Below, piece after piece: positions 18,420 through 27,308 of a stretch of DNA of 48,719 nt. The notes below the pieces were generated by a model. The model did not search any database. It saw only the letters and a program-made list of their open reading frames with translations, and had not been told where the DNA came from. The stretch lies in the NCBI GenBank assembly GCA_015065805.1, contig SVPN01000012.1:1-48719 (forward strand). The letters are read 5' to 3'. Both the position numbers and the translations under genes were made by a program. The stretch is from Oscillospiraceae bacterium (lineage in GTDB: Bacteria > Bacillota > Clostridia > Oscillospirales > Acutalibacteraceae). Positions within the stretch are counted from its first letter, which is position 1. Every line of letters begins with the position of its first letter.

Positions 18420-18640
18420 GTAGGGGACGGGTTTCCCGTCCCACCTCGCACAAATCCGTTGCAGCATCGTAGGGCGTTCAGACCTCTGCACGCCGCCTCG
18501 AAATAACGAAATCCATGTATGCGGGCGGCTGATAGCCGCCCCGACTTATCCCCTTGTTAAAGGCAAAAACGGGAGTTGTCCTTAGCGGAGACTTATAAAA
18601 AGAGAACGTAGGGCGGGAGCAAGCTCCCGCCCTACAGTTT
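18420..18640. repeat. Cluster of intergenic palindromes
   Basis: This stretch between two convergent operons holds no convincing gene. It contains three GC-rich palindromes: GGGACGGG/CCCGTCCC near 18424-18442, GGGCGGCT/AGCCGCCC at 18523-18541, and a perfect 13-bp inverted repeat (GTAGGGCGGGAGC/GCTCCCGCCCTAC) at 18608-18635. Read on the minus strand the last one is followed by TTCTCTTTTT and may terminate the lipoprotein operon. Similar modules (GGCGGGAG..CCCGCCCTAC, GATAGCCGC..CCCCCG) recur near 36170, 36655 and 48570. Confidence 0.65.
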
Positions 18641-18689
18641 TCTCCGTTAACGATCACCGGATACATGCGAAGGTCTTTTTGAAATGCAA

Positions 18690-20822
18690 TCAGCGGGCCG
18701 TTGCCTTTTTGGCAGACAGCGTAATCACAACCGCGCCTGCGGCAAGCAGAGCCACGAACAGCATATTCGTCACATCCGACGTATCCGCCGTATTGGGGGA
18801 CGGCGTCTTAGTCGTAGTGGTGGTTGTCGTGTTCGTTGCGCCGGGCTCAAAGCTCTCGCCCTCGTTATAATAGCACGCGAACATCCACGCATCCTCAAGA
18901 TCGCCGCCGAGGAAGCCGTCCTCGCCGTACCAGTTGTGGTACGCGCCGATGCGGGTGAACATCTCAATCAGGTCAACCGTCAGCGGGTACACACCCGTCT
19001 CGGCGTCGGCACAGTTGAAATACTCCTCAAAAGCATAGTAGAAATCGGTACGCTCGGTGATGTTGCCGTCCGCATCCACTAACACTTCCTTGAGCTGGCC
19101 GTAGCCCCACGCATCCGAAAGGTTCATCAGCGGGTCGCTCAGGCACGCATAGAGGATCGGGCCGGTGACATCGTTGAGGTGGTAGTAGCCATCCTCACCG
19201 AGAACCGCCTTGTCAAGCACCTCGTCAAAGGTATCGACATACATCATATCGTCAAACTCGCTCTCCAGCTCAAACGCTTCGGGAGTCACGACGTTTTCGT
19301 AAATGATCCACGGAATCTCTTCCTTCTCCTCGAGCTCCTCGCGCGTCACGGTGACGGTTGCCGCGTTGGTGTCCGCCATCACGGCCACATAGATGCCCTG
19401 ACCGACAGAGGTGCAGTCCCATTCGACCTCAACATCCTTCACGTTGTCGCCGTTCGGGGTGTTCTGCACCCACATATCGTTGTAGCTGACAATACCGAGA
19501 ATGCCGTCTGCGCAGGAGATCGTGTATTTGCCGGTCTCCTCGGGAGAGAACACATACACGGTGTACGGATAGGTGTTATCCACCGCATACTCCTTCGTGC
19601 CGACCTCAAGAGCCTCCTCGCTGATGGCGTAGTTGATCTCGTCCTCATCGCCGGGCTCATCACCGGGCTCGTCGCCGGGCTCATCGCCGCCGACCTCGCC
19701 CGCCTCAAAGCTGAGCGTCCAGTCGATCGTGCCCGAAAGCGGAGCACCCGTCGGATTGTAGGTATTGACATAGATGTCCAGCGTTTCGCCAGCCTTCATC
19801 TCGATCGATTCCGAGGTAACCACGGGCTCGTCGTCCGACCAGTGCGTATCACCGTAGTGATAACCACTGTAATCCTCAGGATCGACGGGGATGCCGTTGA
19901 TGCGGTACTCCCAGTTCGTCGCCGTATTCATCGTAAAGGTTGCCGTGCCGTCCTTGACGGCCGTCCAGGTGTAATAGTAACCGGCGGCATTTTCAACGGA
20001 CGCGGTGTTCTGACCGAGAACCGCTTCTACGGGGCAATCGTAGCTGCCCTTGGCGCTGAAGCTGACAACCGTCGTCACGATACCCGCGGGAGCGGAGAAC
20101 ATATTGGCAGGATCGTAAGGGATCACAAACACTTCCACTTCGTCACCCGCTTTGACGGGCACCTGCTCCATATCGACAACGGGATCATCGTCCGACCAGT
20201 GGTTATCGCCGTATTTGCCCTGGGTCTTGTTGTTGGCAAGATACTGCCAGCCGACATCGTTGTATTCTTCATCGCAAGCCGACACGCTGACATTGATCAC
20301 GCCTTCGCCCGGGGCGATGACCTTGTACCAGCGGCCTTCACTGCCCGCTTCAAAGGTATACTGCGCAACTGCCATCTGCATACCCATCTGATAGGGGTCT
20401 TCGAGGGTAAGAACCTCGGGATTATCCATCGAACCCGTGGTATCCTGCGCCTCGCCCGCCGTCAGCGACAGCGTCACGGAAATGGTCTGCGTACCGCTGT
20501 TGTACAGCGTAAACCAATCACGCTCGGGGATCATCTGGAACGTAGCGGTCGAACCGCTTGCCGGCACGATCTGCGTGCAATACTGGATCACATTGTTCAG
20601 CGACACATTTGCCGAAGCATCCACAACCGAGCCGTTGCTGTTTGCCGCCTGCACATACACAGTCGTCTCTGCAGGAACATTCACGATCAAACCTGCGCCG
20701 ACATTCAGCACATACTTGTCGTCGAAGTCGCCCTTTGCCGCGCTGACCGACAGCGTCATCGGCATCAGCATCACCGACAGCGCCAGAATCAGCGACAGTA
20801 CGGTCTTCATCATGGTTTTCAT
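18690..20822 (-). CDS. Exported modular protein with shared YYHLND module and sorting-signal-like C-terminus
   Basis: The product is 710 residues with a Sec signal peptide (cut near SVSA-AK). Residues about 130-260 and 265-375 are two copies of one module, each containing GDxHWSDDxPVV. A DEPGDEPGDEP linker (379-392) follows, then a beta-rich domain (about 400-500). Residues 504-654 are a module shared with two other proteins of this operon: PWIIYEN, DGYYHLND (544-551), GPILY, YPLTVDL (612-618), and W..ACYY (646-652). The end is a Thr-rich spacer, SPNTADTS, one hydrophobic helix and AKKATAR, arranged like a sortase sorting signal but without canonical LPxTG. AAGGAGG 7 nt before the ATG supports the start. 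It is the last gene of the operon. Function unknown. Confidence 0.82.
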   Translation of the reverse strand: MKTMMKTVLSLILALSVMLMPMTLSVSAAKGDFDDKYVLNVGAGLIVNVPAETTVYVQAANSNGSVVDASANVSLNNVIQYCTQIVPASGSTATFQMIPERDWFTLYNSGTQTISVTLSLTAGEAQDTTGSMDNPEVLTLEDPYQMGMQMAVAQYTFEAGSEGRWYKVIAPGEGVINVSVSACDEEYNDVGWQYLANNKTQGKYGDNHWSDDDPVVDMEQVPVKAGDEVEVFVIPYDPANMFSAPAGIVTTVVSFSAKGSYDCPVEAVLGQNTASVENAAGYYYTWTAVKDGTATFTMNTATNWEYRINGIPVDPEDYSGYHYGDTHWSDDEPVVTSESIEMKAGETLDIYVNTYNPTGAPLSGTIDWTLSFEAGEVGGDEPGDEPGDEPGDEDEINYAISEEALEVGTKEYAVDNTYPYTVYVFSPEETGKYTISCADGILGIVSYNDMWVQNTPNGDNVKDVEVEWDCTSVGQGIYVAVMADTNAATVTVTREELEEKEEIPWIIYENVVTPEAFELESEFDDMMYVDTFDEVLDKAVLGEDGYYHLNDVTGPILYACLSDPLMNLSDAWGYGQLKEVLVDADGNITERTDFYYAFEEYFNCADAETGVYPLTVDLIEMFTRIGAYHNWYGEDGFLGGDLEDAWMFACYYNEGESFEPGATNTTTTTTTKTPSPNTADTSDVTNMLFVALLAAGAVVITLSAKKATAR

Positions 20823-20856
20823 AAACCTTCCTCCTTATATGTTTGTTTCGGCCTTA

Positions 20857-21813
20857 TCAGGCATAACAACCAAACCAGGTAATATCCGCCGCGGGATACT
20901 TGCCGCGCTTGTTGGGCTTGGCACCGACGTTGATGAGGATCTCATCGCCCGCCTGCACCTCAAGCTCAATATACGCACCCTTGGCATCCGTCTTAGCATC
21001 CGCCTCAGTGGTGCGCTGTGCCGAGTTGCGGTTGTTGGTCGCCAGCATCACGCTGTCAACCGATGCCGTCATATACAGACGGATGGTACCGCTTTGCGAA
21101 GCGATATACTTGAAATAGTAGCCGCTGTCCGCATCCTTCTCAAGGCTGACGGATTTGTTATCCTCCAGCGTGCTGACAACCACGGGATCCATATAACTGC
21201 CCTTCTGGTTGCTGAACTGCAGCGTGAAGGAGGTCGCGTAAGAGCCGCTGTTGCCGATTTCGAAGCTGACCGCATCGGATGCCAGCGCAGAAGGCACCGT
21301 AAACGATACCGCACCGCCGTTCGCATCGTAACGGACACCGTCGCACACAACATAGGCATTGCCGTCGTAGATCGTCAGGATCATTCCGCCGACGCGGTAA
21401 ATGTCGTAAAAGCGCGAGCTTCCCGCAGGGATCTGTACCGTAGTGACGGTCATATTCTCCGTGGGTGTTTCCAGATACGGCTGGCTCTGACTGCCCTCAC
21501 CCAGAATCTCATCGTTATTCTCGGTGGGCTGAGTCGGCGCAGAGGTGGTCGCCTGCGTAGGAGGTATCGTGGACATCGACGGTCTTGTTGTGGATGCCGT
21601 CGGCGCTATCGTCGTCGTAGTCGTCGCTTTCGTGGTCGTGGTGGTCGCCTTGGTGGTGGTCGTCGCCTTGGTAGTGGTCGTCACAGCGGTCGTTGTGGTG
21701 GTTTCCTGCGTCGGACCGTCGGACGAATCCCCGCAGGAGGTCAGGCACAGCGATGCGGCAACAAGCAGTGCCGCGGCAAGCGCCGGAACACGCATTTTCC
21801 AAATACTCTTCAT
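20857..21813 (-). CDS. Lipoprotein with Thr-rich linker and beta-rich domain
   Basis: The product is 318 residues. The signal peptide ends in LTSC (Cys27). A low-complexity stretch of Thr, Ala and Lys (about residues 38-95, built from ACN codons) is a wall-spanning linker, possibly O-glycosylated. The C-terminal domain (GYYFKYIASQSGTIRLYMT, EVQAGDEILINVGAK) resembles the repeated module of the downstream 710-residue protein and has a PPC-like feel. The start lies 3 nt after the previous stop, with AGAGG 8 nt upstream, which suggests translational coupling. No enzyme motif is visible. Confidence 0.78.
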   Translation of the reverse strand: MKSIWKMRVPALAAALLVAASLCLTSCGDSSDGPTQETTTTTAVTTTTKATTTTKATTTTTKATTTTTIAPTASTTRPSMSTIPPTQATTSAPTQPTENNDEILGEGSQSQPYLETPTENMTVTTVQIPAGSSRFYDIYRVGGMILTIYDGNAYVVCDGVRYDANGGAVSFTVPSALASDAVSFEIGNSGSYATSFTLQFSNQKGSYMDPVVVSTLEDNKSVSLEKDADSGYYFKYIASQSGTIRLYMTASVDSVMLATNNRNSAQRTTEADAKTDAKGAYIELEVQAGDEILINVGAKPNKRGKYPAADITWFGCYA

Positions 21814-21816
21814 TCC

Positions 21817-22212
21817 TTACGCCTCTCCCTGCAGTTCCACCGTGTAGCTCGTGCTGCCGCTTTCCAGATAGACCTCGGCTTCACCTGTGTAGGTATAGCC
21901 CGCAGGACAGGACAGCACCGACAGCTTGTGGCCGTCTTCGATCTCAAGGTCGAACAGGGCAATGCCGTTGCCGTCGCTCATCTTCGGGACACAGATGTCC
22001 TTGCAGATCTGGATCATCACGCCCTGCACGGGAGCGCCGTTCTGATCGACAACCTTCACCTCAAACGTCGCCGCCTGCGGCTGAGTCGTCGTAGTCGTCG
22101 CCACGGTCGTGGTGGTCACGGGATCGTTTTTCGGCTGCTCGGTTTCCGAGCACGCACACAGGCACACTGCCAGGCACAGCACCGTGATCATCACACACAA
22201 ACACTTTTTCAT
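21817..22212 (-). CDS. Small lipoprotein with a SpaA/CNA_B-like domain
   Basis: The product is 131 residues with a lipobox (LCAC), a short Thr/Val linker and a single prealbumin-like domain (FEVKVVDQNGAPVQGVMIQI, GNGIALFDLE, YTYTGEAEVYLE). The domain matches in pattern the N-terminal domain of the three upstream genes (VTVKTEGGMPLEGVRVNVY and similar). Two cysteines in the domain (QICKDICVP) and one near SCPAGY are unusual for this fold and could be redox targets. AAAGGAG 9 nt upstream gives a firm start. Confidence 0.75.
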   Translation of the reverse strand: MKKCLCVMITVLCLAVCLCACSETEQPKNDPVTTTTVATTTTTQPQAATFEVKVVDQNGAPVQGVMIQICKDICVPKMSDGNGIALFDLEIEDGHKLSVLSCPAGYTYTGEAEVYLESGSTSYTVELQGEA

Positions 22213-22227
22213 ACTTTCAATCTCCTT

Positions 22228-23082
22228 TTAACCCAGCTCGCTGATATTGCGAACGGTTTGTTGTACATAGTCATCGGCGGTGAAAAAGGCAAACACCTTT
22301 TCAAACACACCGACCTCGGTCACAGCCCCTCTGTGCACCATTGCGATCATACCGTAGCGGTCGATCACCACGGTGGTCGGATACGCCGAGAGGTTCATCG
22401 AGGATGCCCAATACCCCTCCCCTTTCATAACGGGGAAGGTAAGCCCCAAGTTGGCGGCGTAGATCAGCACCGAATCGGGCGTGCCGTCATACGGGTTGAT
22501 CGCCAGCACCTCGATATCATCCGCATATTCTTTATAGGCGTTTTGCAGATACGGGAACTCCGCGCGGCAGGGGCCGCAATTCTCAAACCAGAAATTCAGC
22601 ACCACGGCCTTTTTGGTCTTGAGAAGCTCGGACAGCGTATACTCCGTTGTCGGTGTAGACGATGTCACATCGCCATCGCCGGCAACCACCGAGAAATCGC
22701 ACATCATATCGCCGCGGGTGAACACATAATCGGTCAACGCACCATCGAGCAACGACGCTTTCGGTGTCAGCACGGTCTGCTCACCCTCCAGCGCATAGCG
22801 CTCCTCCGCTTCGTATCCGCGCGGCAACTCGGTCAGCACCGCATCCAATGCCGCATTTGCCGCTTGGAACGCCACATTTCCGTCGGCGTCCGTCATCGCC
22901 GCCCACACTAAATCGGTCGGGTCGGCGCGGTCGTACACATTGACGCGCACACCCTCAAGCGGCATACCGCCCTCGGTTTTCACCGTCACCGTGTATGCCG
23001 TTTTGGCAGGATCGGACGGTTCTGCCTTGCACGCAGTCAGCAGGAAAAGGCACAGACAGATCAGACTGATTGCTCGTCTCAT
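22228..23082 (-). CDS. TlpA-like thioredoxin lipoprotein with N-terminal CNA_B-like domain
   Basis: The product is 284 residues. The signal peptide ends in LTAC (Cys18). Residues about 30-110 are a prealbumin-like domain (GVRVNVYDR, DADGNVAF). Residues 120-284 are a TlpA/ResA-type thioredoxin with active site NCGPC (Cys169, Cys172) and the later motif SAYPTTVVIDRYG carrying the cis-Pro. It is an extracytoplasmic thiol-disulfide protein on the outer face of the membrane. It starts 3 nt after the upstream gene, with GAGGG 7 nt before the ATG. Together with the 923-residue protein it is a candidate partner of the polyferredoxin-thioredoxin fusion encoded at 16915-18357. Confidence 0.87.
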   Translation of the reverse strand: MRRAISLICLCLFLLTACKAEPSDPAKTAYTVTVKTEGGMPLEGVRVNVYDRADPTDLVWAAMTDADGNVAFQAANAALDAVLTELPRGYEAEERYALEGEQTVLTPKASLLDGALTDYVFTRGDMMCDFSVVAGDGDVTSSTPTTEYTLSELLKTKKAVVLNFWFENCGPCRAEFPYLQNAYKEYADDIEVLAINPYDGTPDSVLIYAANLGLTFPVMKGEGYWASSMNLSAYPTTVVIDRYGMIAMVHRGAVTEVGVFEKVFAFFTADDYVQQTVRNISELG

Positions 23083-23085
23083 ATC

Positions 23086-24321
23086 TTAGCCCTCAATGTA
23101 ACAGCACATCAGCAGCCACGCGATTTCCGCGTTGATCTCGGGATCGTTGTTGCCGTTGGCATCCTTGAAGATGTAGCCGTTATGATCGATATTCCACCAG
23201 CCGACATAATCGCCGCGCTGTTGAATGATGTATTTCAGGTCGTCAGTCAGCGGATACACGCCCTCGACCTCATCCACATATTCAATATATTCGAGCAGGC
23301 ACTCGGAATAGCTTTCCTTCTTGACGAAGCTGTCGTTCTCGTCGAAGAAATAGCGGGACACGCCCGAACGGTCAAGCATCGTGGCAAAGCACGCGATGTA
23401 ATCGCAATCCTCTGCCAGACGCACCAGCACCAACGGGCCGTTTTCGTCGTTCAGGTGATAAAAGCCGTCCTGCTCATTTTTTACGATTTTATAGGTGTCG
23501 GTCGAAGCGGTCAGATCAAACTCTCCTAACGTCGCACCTGCGGGCAGGGTATATTCGGACAGGGTTGCCGTTTTCTGATAGATCGTCCACGGCTCATCCT
23601 CGATCGTCTTTTGCGGGTCACCGGTGCGCTGAACACCGATCACACAGCCCTCGGACGAATTGTCAACACCGATGACATAGACCGAAGTGCCGCCCTCGCC
23701 CGACCCGATCATTGACGCTCTGACCGACACGGAGAATTTGCCGTCGATCACCTCGACACTGCTGTGCTCCTGCACAAAGTGCGGAGCGCCGTAATAGCCG
23801 ATAACCGCGTCGGTGCCGTCCATCACCGAGAACTCATACACGCCCGCCTGCGTGGGAGTGAAGAAGAGATACTGACGCTTCCCCGCCTCGGTCTTCACAT
23901 AGGTGCAACCGACTTCCAGAGAATAGGCATCAAATTCCTCGTTGCCGACAATCAGCAACTGCGGTTCACCCGACACGGTCTTGGCAAGGATCACATCCGT
24001 TGTCGGTGCCTTTACCGTGAGCTTGATATCGGCATTATAATGATACTCCGCGTTGCTGTCGGTGAACTGAAGCTCCGCCGTGTAATCACCGCTCGGAAGC
24101 GTCTTTGCCGCCACGCCGTTTTCGTCGCACGGCTGCATCGCCACCTGCTGACCGTTTTGCAGGAAACGCACCACCACACCCGTGGTGTAGGGCGTACCCA
24201 GTGCATCCTTAACGGTAACCGCGTATGTTTTCTCGTTGCTGCCGCAACCCGTCAGCAACAGTGCCATACACACTGCCACCGTCAGCACGATCGCCGTAAA
24301 ACGCTTTGTTAATGTTGTCAT
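23086..24321 (-). CDS. Lipoprotein with CNA_B-like domain and shared YYHLND module
   Basis: The product is 411 residues from the ATG at 24321, preferred because AAAAGGA is 9 nt upstream and a signal peptide with lipobox LTGC (Cys26) follows. Residues about 33-105 form a prealbumin-like domain; about 120-235 a beta-rich region (YLFFTPTQAGVYEFSV) of PPC-like pattern. Residues 244-411 are the shared module: PWTIYQK, DGFYHLND (285-292), GPLVLVRL, GVYPLTDDL (354-362), WLLMCCY (402-408). It aligns by eye with the end of the 710-residue protein (PWIIYEN, DGYYHLND, GVYPLTVDL, W..ACYY). No catalytic site is seen. The Cys-Cys-Tyr end could be a redox target. Confidence 0.8.
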   Translation of the reverse strand: MTTLTKRFTAIVLTVAVCMALLLTGCGSNEKTYAVTVKDALGTPYTTGVVVRFLQNGQQVAMQPCDENGVAAKTLPSGDYTAELQFTDSNAEYHYNADIKLTVKAPTTDVILAKTVSGEPQLLIVGNEEFDAYSLEVGCTYVKTEAGKRQYLFFTPTQAGVYEFSVMDGTDAVIGYYGAPHFVQEHSSVEVIDGKFSVSVRASMIGSGEGGTSVYVIGVDNSSEGCVIGVQRTGDPQKTIEDEPWTIYQKTATLSEYTLPAGATLGEFDLTASTDTYKIVKNEQDGFYHLNDENGPLVLVRLAEDCDYIACFATMLDRSGVSRYFFDENDSFVKKESYSECLLEYIEYVDEVEGVYPLTDDLKYIIQQRGDYVGWWNIDHNGYIFKDANGNNDPEINAEIAWLLMCCYIEG

Positions 24322-24346
24322 TATACTCATTCCTTTTGTGCAACGA

Positions 24347-27118
24347 TTAGGCACCGAGATAGTCATAGTAGTAGCAAACCTTCAGCCAGGAGTTTTCCAC
24401 ATCCTCGAAGGTGTATTTGCTCATCAGCATCTGTAAAAGCTCCGCAAGGCGCTCATCCACCTTCACGCAACCCTCGGTCTCACCGCCGTTGTGCAGGACC
24501 TTCGAGAGATATCCGCGCATTTCCTCGGTGTAGTCCTGACCGTTGCCGTGATAGCGACCTTCAAGCACGTCCTCTAACTGATAGACCTCCGCGTTCTGGT
24601 CGTATTCCTCGCCCCACAGCTTCTTGAGATACTCCTTGGTCTTGTCGGCGTCGTTGCCGTTTTGCTTGAGATATGCCAGGATCTCACCGTCGGTTTCGGA
24701 TTTGGTGAAATCGAAGCCACCCATATCGATCATCTGCGTGATGGTCTGGCTGAACATCGTCGTCAGGCCTTCAAAGTCGGCATAGATGGCACTGCCGCCG
24801 TCTTTCTCATAGTAATAGCCGTCTTTGAGCTCGGGCGTGATACCGCCCGTGATAATGTCGTACATCTGACTGCCCGTCGCGTCACTGTCATAGGTGAAGT
24901 AGCCGGGGGCTGCCAGTCGGAACAGGTCGTACGTGGCGCCGAGGTATTCTACATCATAGGGAATCGTGCCCGTTGCGTAGATATCCCAGAATGCCATATT
25001 AATATAATACTTTTTCCCTGCTTCCATATAGTATACCATCGAGCAGTTGATGGTATCGGTATACATTCTTTCATCGTGCTCGTACGTGTAGATCACTTCA
25101 CTGTTTTCATTGAAGATCCACGCATCAATACCGTCCTGATAATCGCTCTTGGAGGTGAAGCGGTACACGCCCGATGTCGAGGGGATAAACTCGGACATCA
25201 GACCGCGCGGGATGATGGCACGGTCATAGTAGAAGTAGTTCGTGTCCACGTCCTTACCCAGCGTCGTTTCAAAGGCGCAGAAGGGTGCCAGACCCTTGAT
25301 GGGATCGGCAAGCTGACCGCCGTTCGTGCCGTACGCCTTATAGTATTTGCACATCTTAAGCCATTCGTTCTCGTCGCCGTCAAAGCCCGCGATGTCGGCG
25401 ACCTGCTTGAGCATATCGGCGAGCTCCTTTGTCACGGTGCATACACCGTTGATCGTCGAATTGGAGGCGTAAGAGAAGAACTTGACCATTCCCGCGCCGC
25501 CTTCTTCAACCTTATTATACAGGCTGATGCCGTCCTTGTCGGCATCACCGTTTATCACGATCTCCTGAACGGTCTGCTCCTCGTTGAACGGGGTATAATT
25601 CATCAGATCGGCAAGCAGCAACGGGCCGTCCGCCGTGCCGACGTGGTAATAACCGTCCGCCTCGTTGTACACCACCGTGGCGTAGGTGTACGTGTCGCCG
25701 TCATCCTTGGTGGTTGCCGCGTAGCTGGGCAGGTAGGTCGGTACATTGATCGCCGACGCATCCGCAATGCGCATATTGTCGATATACACGGTGTCATCGC
25801 CCTCGGCACCGTCGCCGTCCTTCATAAAGCACAGTGCCACTTCATAGGTGCCGTCTTCCTCGGCAACCCACGGATAGCAGGTCTGCCATACCTCGGTCTG
25901 AGCAACACCCGAAATCTGATACACATCCTCGTCATCCACGATGACATACAGAATATCGCACAGACGCTCCGACGAAATCACATAGTCAAAGCAGAGTGCC
26001 TGACCCGCTTTCATCGTCACATCCGCATACATAATCGCATAGGAGCTGTCAATGCCGATGTTGGAGGCGTAGATGCAGTCCGCGCCCAACTTTTTGCCCG
26101 CGATAAACGGCCAGATGTACTCGGCATTTTCATCCTCGGTCTCGGGGCGGTAGGTCACATCGATCGTGCCGCTGTTGATCAGCTTGGAGATGGCCTCGGA
26201 GGTGTCCATCGTGTAAGACGGCTTGACCTGCGTCACCAGATCGCCGATGCCGTTTTCGCACAGCTTCTGCGCATAGTTCTCAGCGGTGAAATGATCAAAC
26301 GCGCACACAAAGGGACGCTTGCTCGTGATGGCACCCGCCTCCACAAGGCAGATGACACCGTAGCGATCGACAAACACCGACGTCGGATAGCCCGACACAC
26401 TGAAGGTGTTCGACCACGAGGACGGGCAAGCCGCCATCGTGAAGGTATAGCCGTACTGCTTCTGGAAGCCGTCCACGGCGTTGTTGTCTTCCATCGGGTT
26501 GAGGGCAATGAACGCCGCTTTGTCCGCATATTCCTTGGAGATCTGCTCCATCAGCGGGAACTCCTCAAGACACCAGGTGCAAGTGGTGTACCAGAAGTTG
26601 AGCACCACCAGTTCCTTTTCCTTGAGCATCTCGGACAGCTTGATCTCTTTGCCCGCCGGGGTCGTGACGGTGAAATCGTACATCACGTCGCCCAGCCCGA
26701 GCGTTGCCGAGGACAGATCCTCGTCCGTGATCAGCGACGAGGTCAGTTTGATGACAGCATTGGTGCCCTCAAACGCATAGCTCTCCGCCACCGTGTAGCC
26801 CTTTTTCACGCCGGACAGCACAATGGCATACGAATCGCTCTGCGGCAGATTGAAGTTTGCCGTGCCCTCCGCATTCGTCTTGGCGAAATCCTGCATATTT
26901 TCACGGGAGCTGTCCGTGTAGATGTACACATCAATATCGCTCATTGCCATACCGCCCGCAGTCTTCACCGTCACCGTGTATGCCGTGGGCTCGCCTGTGG
27001 GCGATTGTCCGCCGTTGTCGCCGTCGGGATCCTTGCCGCAGGACGCCAAGGACACCAGCATTGCCAGCACCAGCACAATTGCCGCCAGTCGGCTGAAGAT
27101 CGAATTGGTCGTTTTCAT
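24347..27118 (-). CDS. Large lipoprotein: CNA_B-like, TlpA-like thioredoxin, and two shared C-terminal modules
   Basis: The product is 923 residues, first gene of the operon. It starts at the ATG at 27118 (AAGGGG upstream, signal peptide with lipobox LASC, Cys27). Order: prealbumin-like domain about 45-125; TlpA-like thioredoxin about 140-290 with active site TCTWC (Cys180, Cys183) and SGYPTSVFVDRYG; a carbohydrate-binding-like beta domain about 320-455; first copy of the shared module about 475-597 (DGYYHVGTADGPLLLADL, VTKELADML, NEWLKMCKYY); a PPC-like segment (IPSTSGVYRFTSK); second, diverged copy to the end (KDGYYYEKDGGSAIYADF, VDERLAELL, NSWLKVCYYY). CTWC is less common than CGPC, hinting at a distinct redox potential. 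Alternative upstream TTG is ignored. Confidence 0.87.
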   Translation of the reverse strand: MKTTNSIFSRLAAIVLVLAMLVSLASCGKDPDGDNGGQSPTGEPTAYTVTVKTAGGMAMSDIDVYIYTDSSRENMQDFAKTNAEGTANFNLPQSDSYAIVLSGVKKGYTVAESYAFEGTNAVIKLTSSLITDEDLSSATLGLGDVMYDFTVTTPAGKEIKLSEMLKEKELVVLNFWYTTCTWCLEEFPLMEQISKEYADKAAFIALNPMEDNNAVDGFQKQYGYTFTMAACPSSWSNTFSVSGYPTSVFVDRYGVICLVEAGAITSKRPFVCAFDHFTAENYAQKLCENGIGDLVTQVKPSYTMDTSEAISKLINSGTIDVTYRPETEDENAEYIWPFIAGKKLGADCIYASNIGIDSSYAIMYADVTMKAGQALCFDYVISSERLCDILYVIVDDEDVYQISGVAQTEVWQTCYPWVAEEDGTYEVALCFMKDGDGAEGDDTVYIDNMRIADASAINVPTYLPSYAATTKDDGDTYTYATVVYNEADGYYHVGTADGPLLLADLMNYTPFNEEQTVQEIVINGDADKDGISLYNKVEEGGAGMVKFFSYASNSTINGVCTVTKELADMLKQVADIAGFDGDENEWLKMCKYYKAYGTNGGQLADPIKGLAPFCAFETTLGKDVDTNYFYYDRAIIPRGLMSEFIPSTSGVYRFTSKSDYQDGIDAWIFNENSEVIYTYEHDERMYTDTINCSMVYYMEAGKKYYINMAFWDIYATGTIPYDVEYLGATYDLFRLAAPGYFTYDSDATGSQMYDIITGGITPELKDGYYYEKDGGSAIYADFEGLTTMFSQTITQMIDMGGFDFTKSETDGEILAYLKQNGNDADKTKEYLKKLWGEEYDQNAEVYQLEDVLEGRYHGNGQDYTEEMRGYLSKVLHNGGETEGCVKVDERLAELLQMLMSKYTFEDVENSWLKVCYYYDYLGA

Positions 27119-27177
27119 TTTTTCACCGTTCCCCTTTTCTATTGACAAATAGGTATACGAAATCTATTATCCATAGA

Positions 27178-27207
27178 AGTTTACCACAATTGTCCCGCAT
27201 CCGTCAA
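27178..27207 (-). promoter_or_regulatory. Probable promoter of the six-gene lipoprotein operon
   Basis: On the minus strand there is TTGACG (27202-27207), an 18-nt spacer and TAAACT (27178-27183), 59 nt upstream of the first ATG. The -10 is imperfect. Confidence 0.55.
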
Positions 27208-27259
27208 TAGTTTAAAGCAATAAAATGTACATTTCGGATAATGTCAAAATCCTTTTTCT

Positions 27260-27298
27260 AAAAAATATGCTCCGATATCCAAGCGGATATCGGAGCAT
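27260..27298 (-). terminator. Terminator after the CFI-box protein gene
   Basis: A 14-bp perfect stem (ATGCTCCGATATCC / GGATATCGGAGCAT, loop 4 nt, 27267-27298) is followed on the minus strand by ATTTTTT. It insulates the lipoprotein operon promoter downstream. Confidence 0.9.
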
Positions 27299-27308
27299 AA
27301 ACCGTATT

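Noticed and set aside
21560-21700. Simple-sequence stretch as a possible microsatellite of regulatory meaning
   Set aside because: It is in frame and encodes the Thr-rich linker of a lipoprotein (ACN codons), which explains it. Slippage could vary linker length, but nothing shows it.
24662-27145. An 827-codon plus-strand frame opposite the 923-residue lipoprotein
   Set aside because: It is antisense shadow composition (Arg/His/Gly/Val rich) without a ribosome site or motif; the minus strand encodes signal peptide, thioredoxin site and shared modules.
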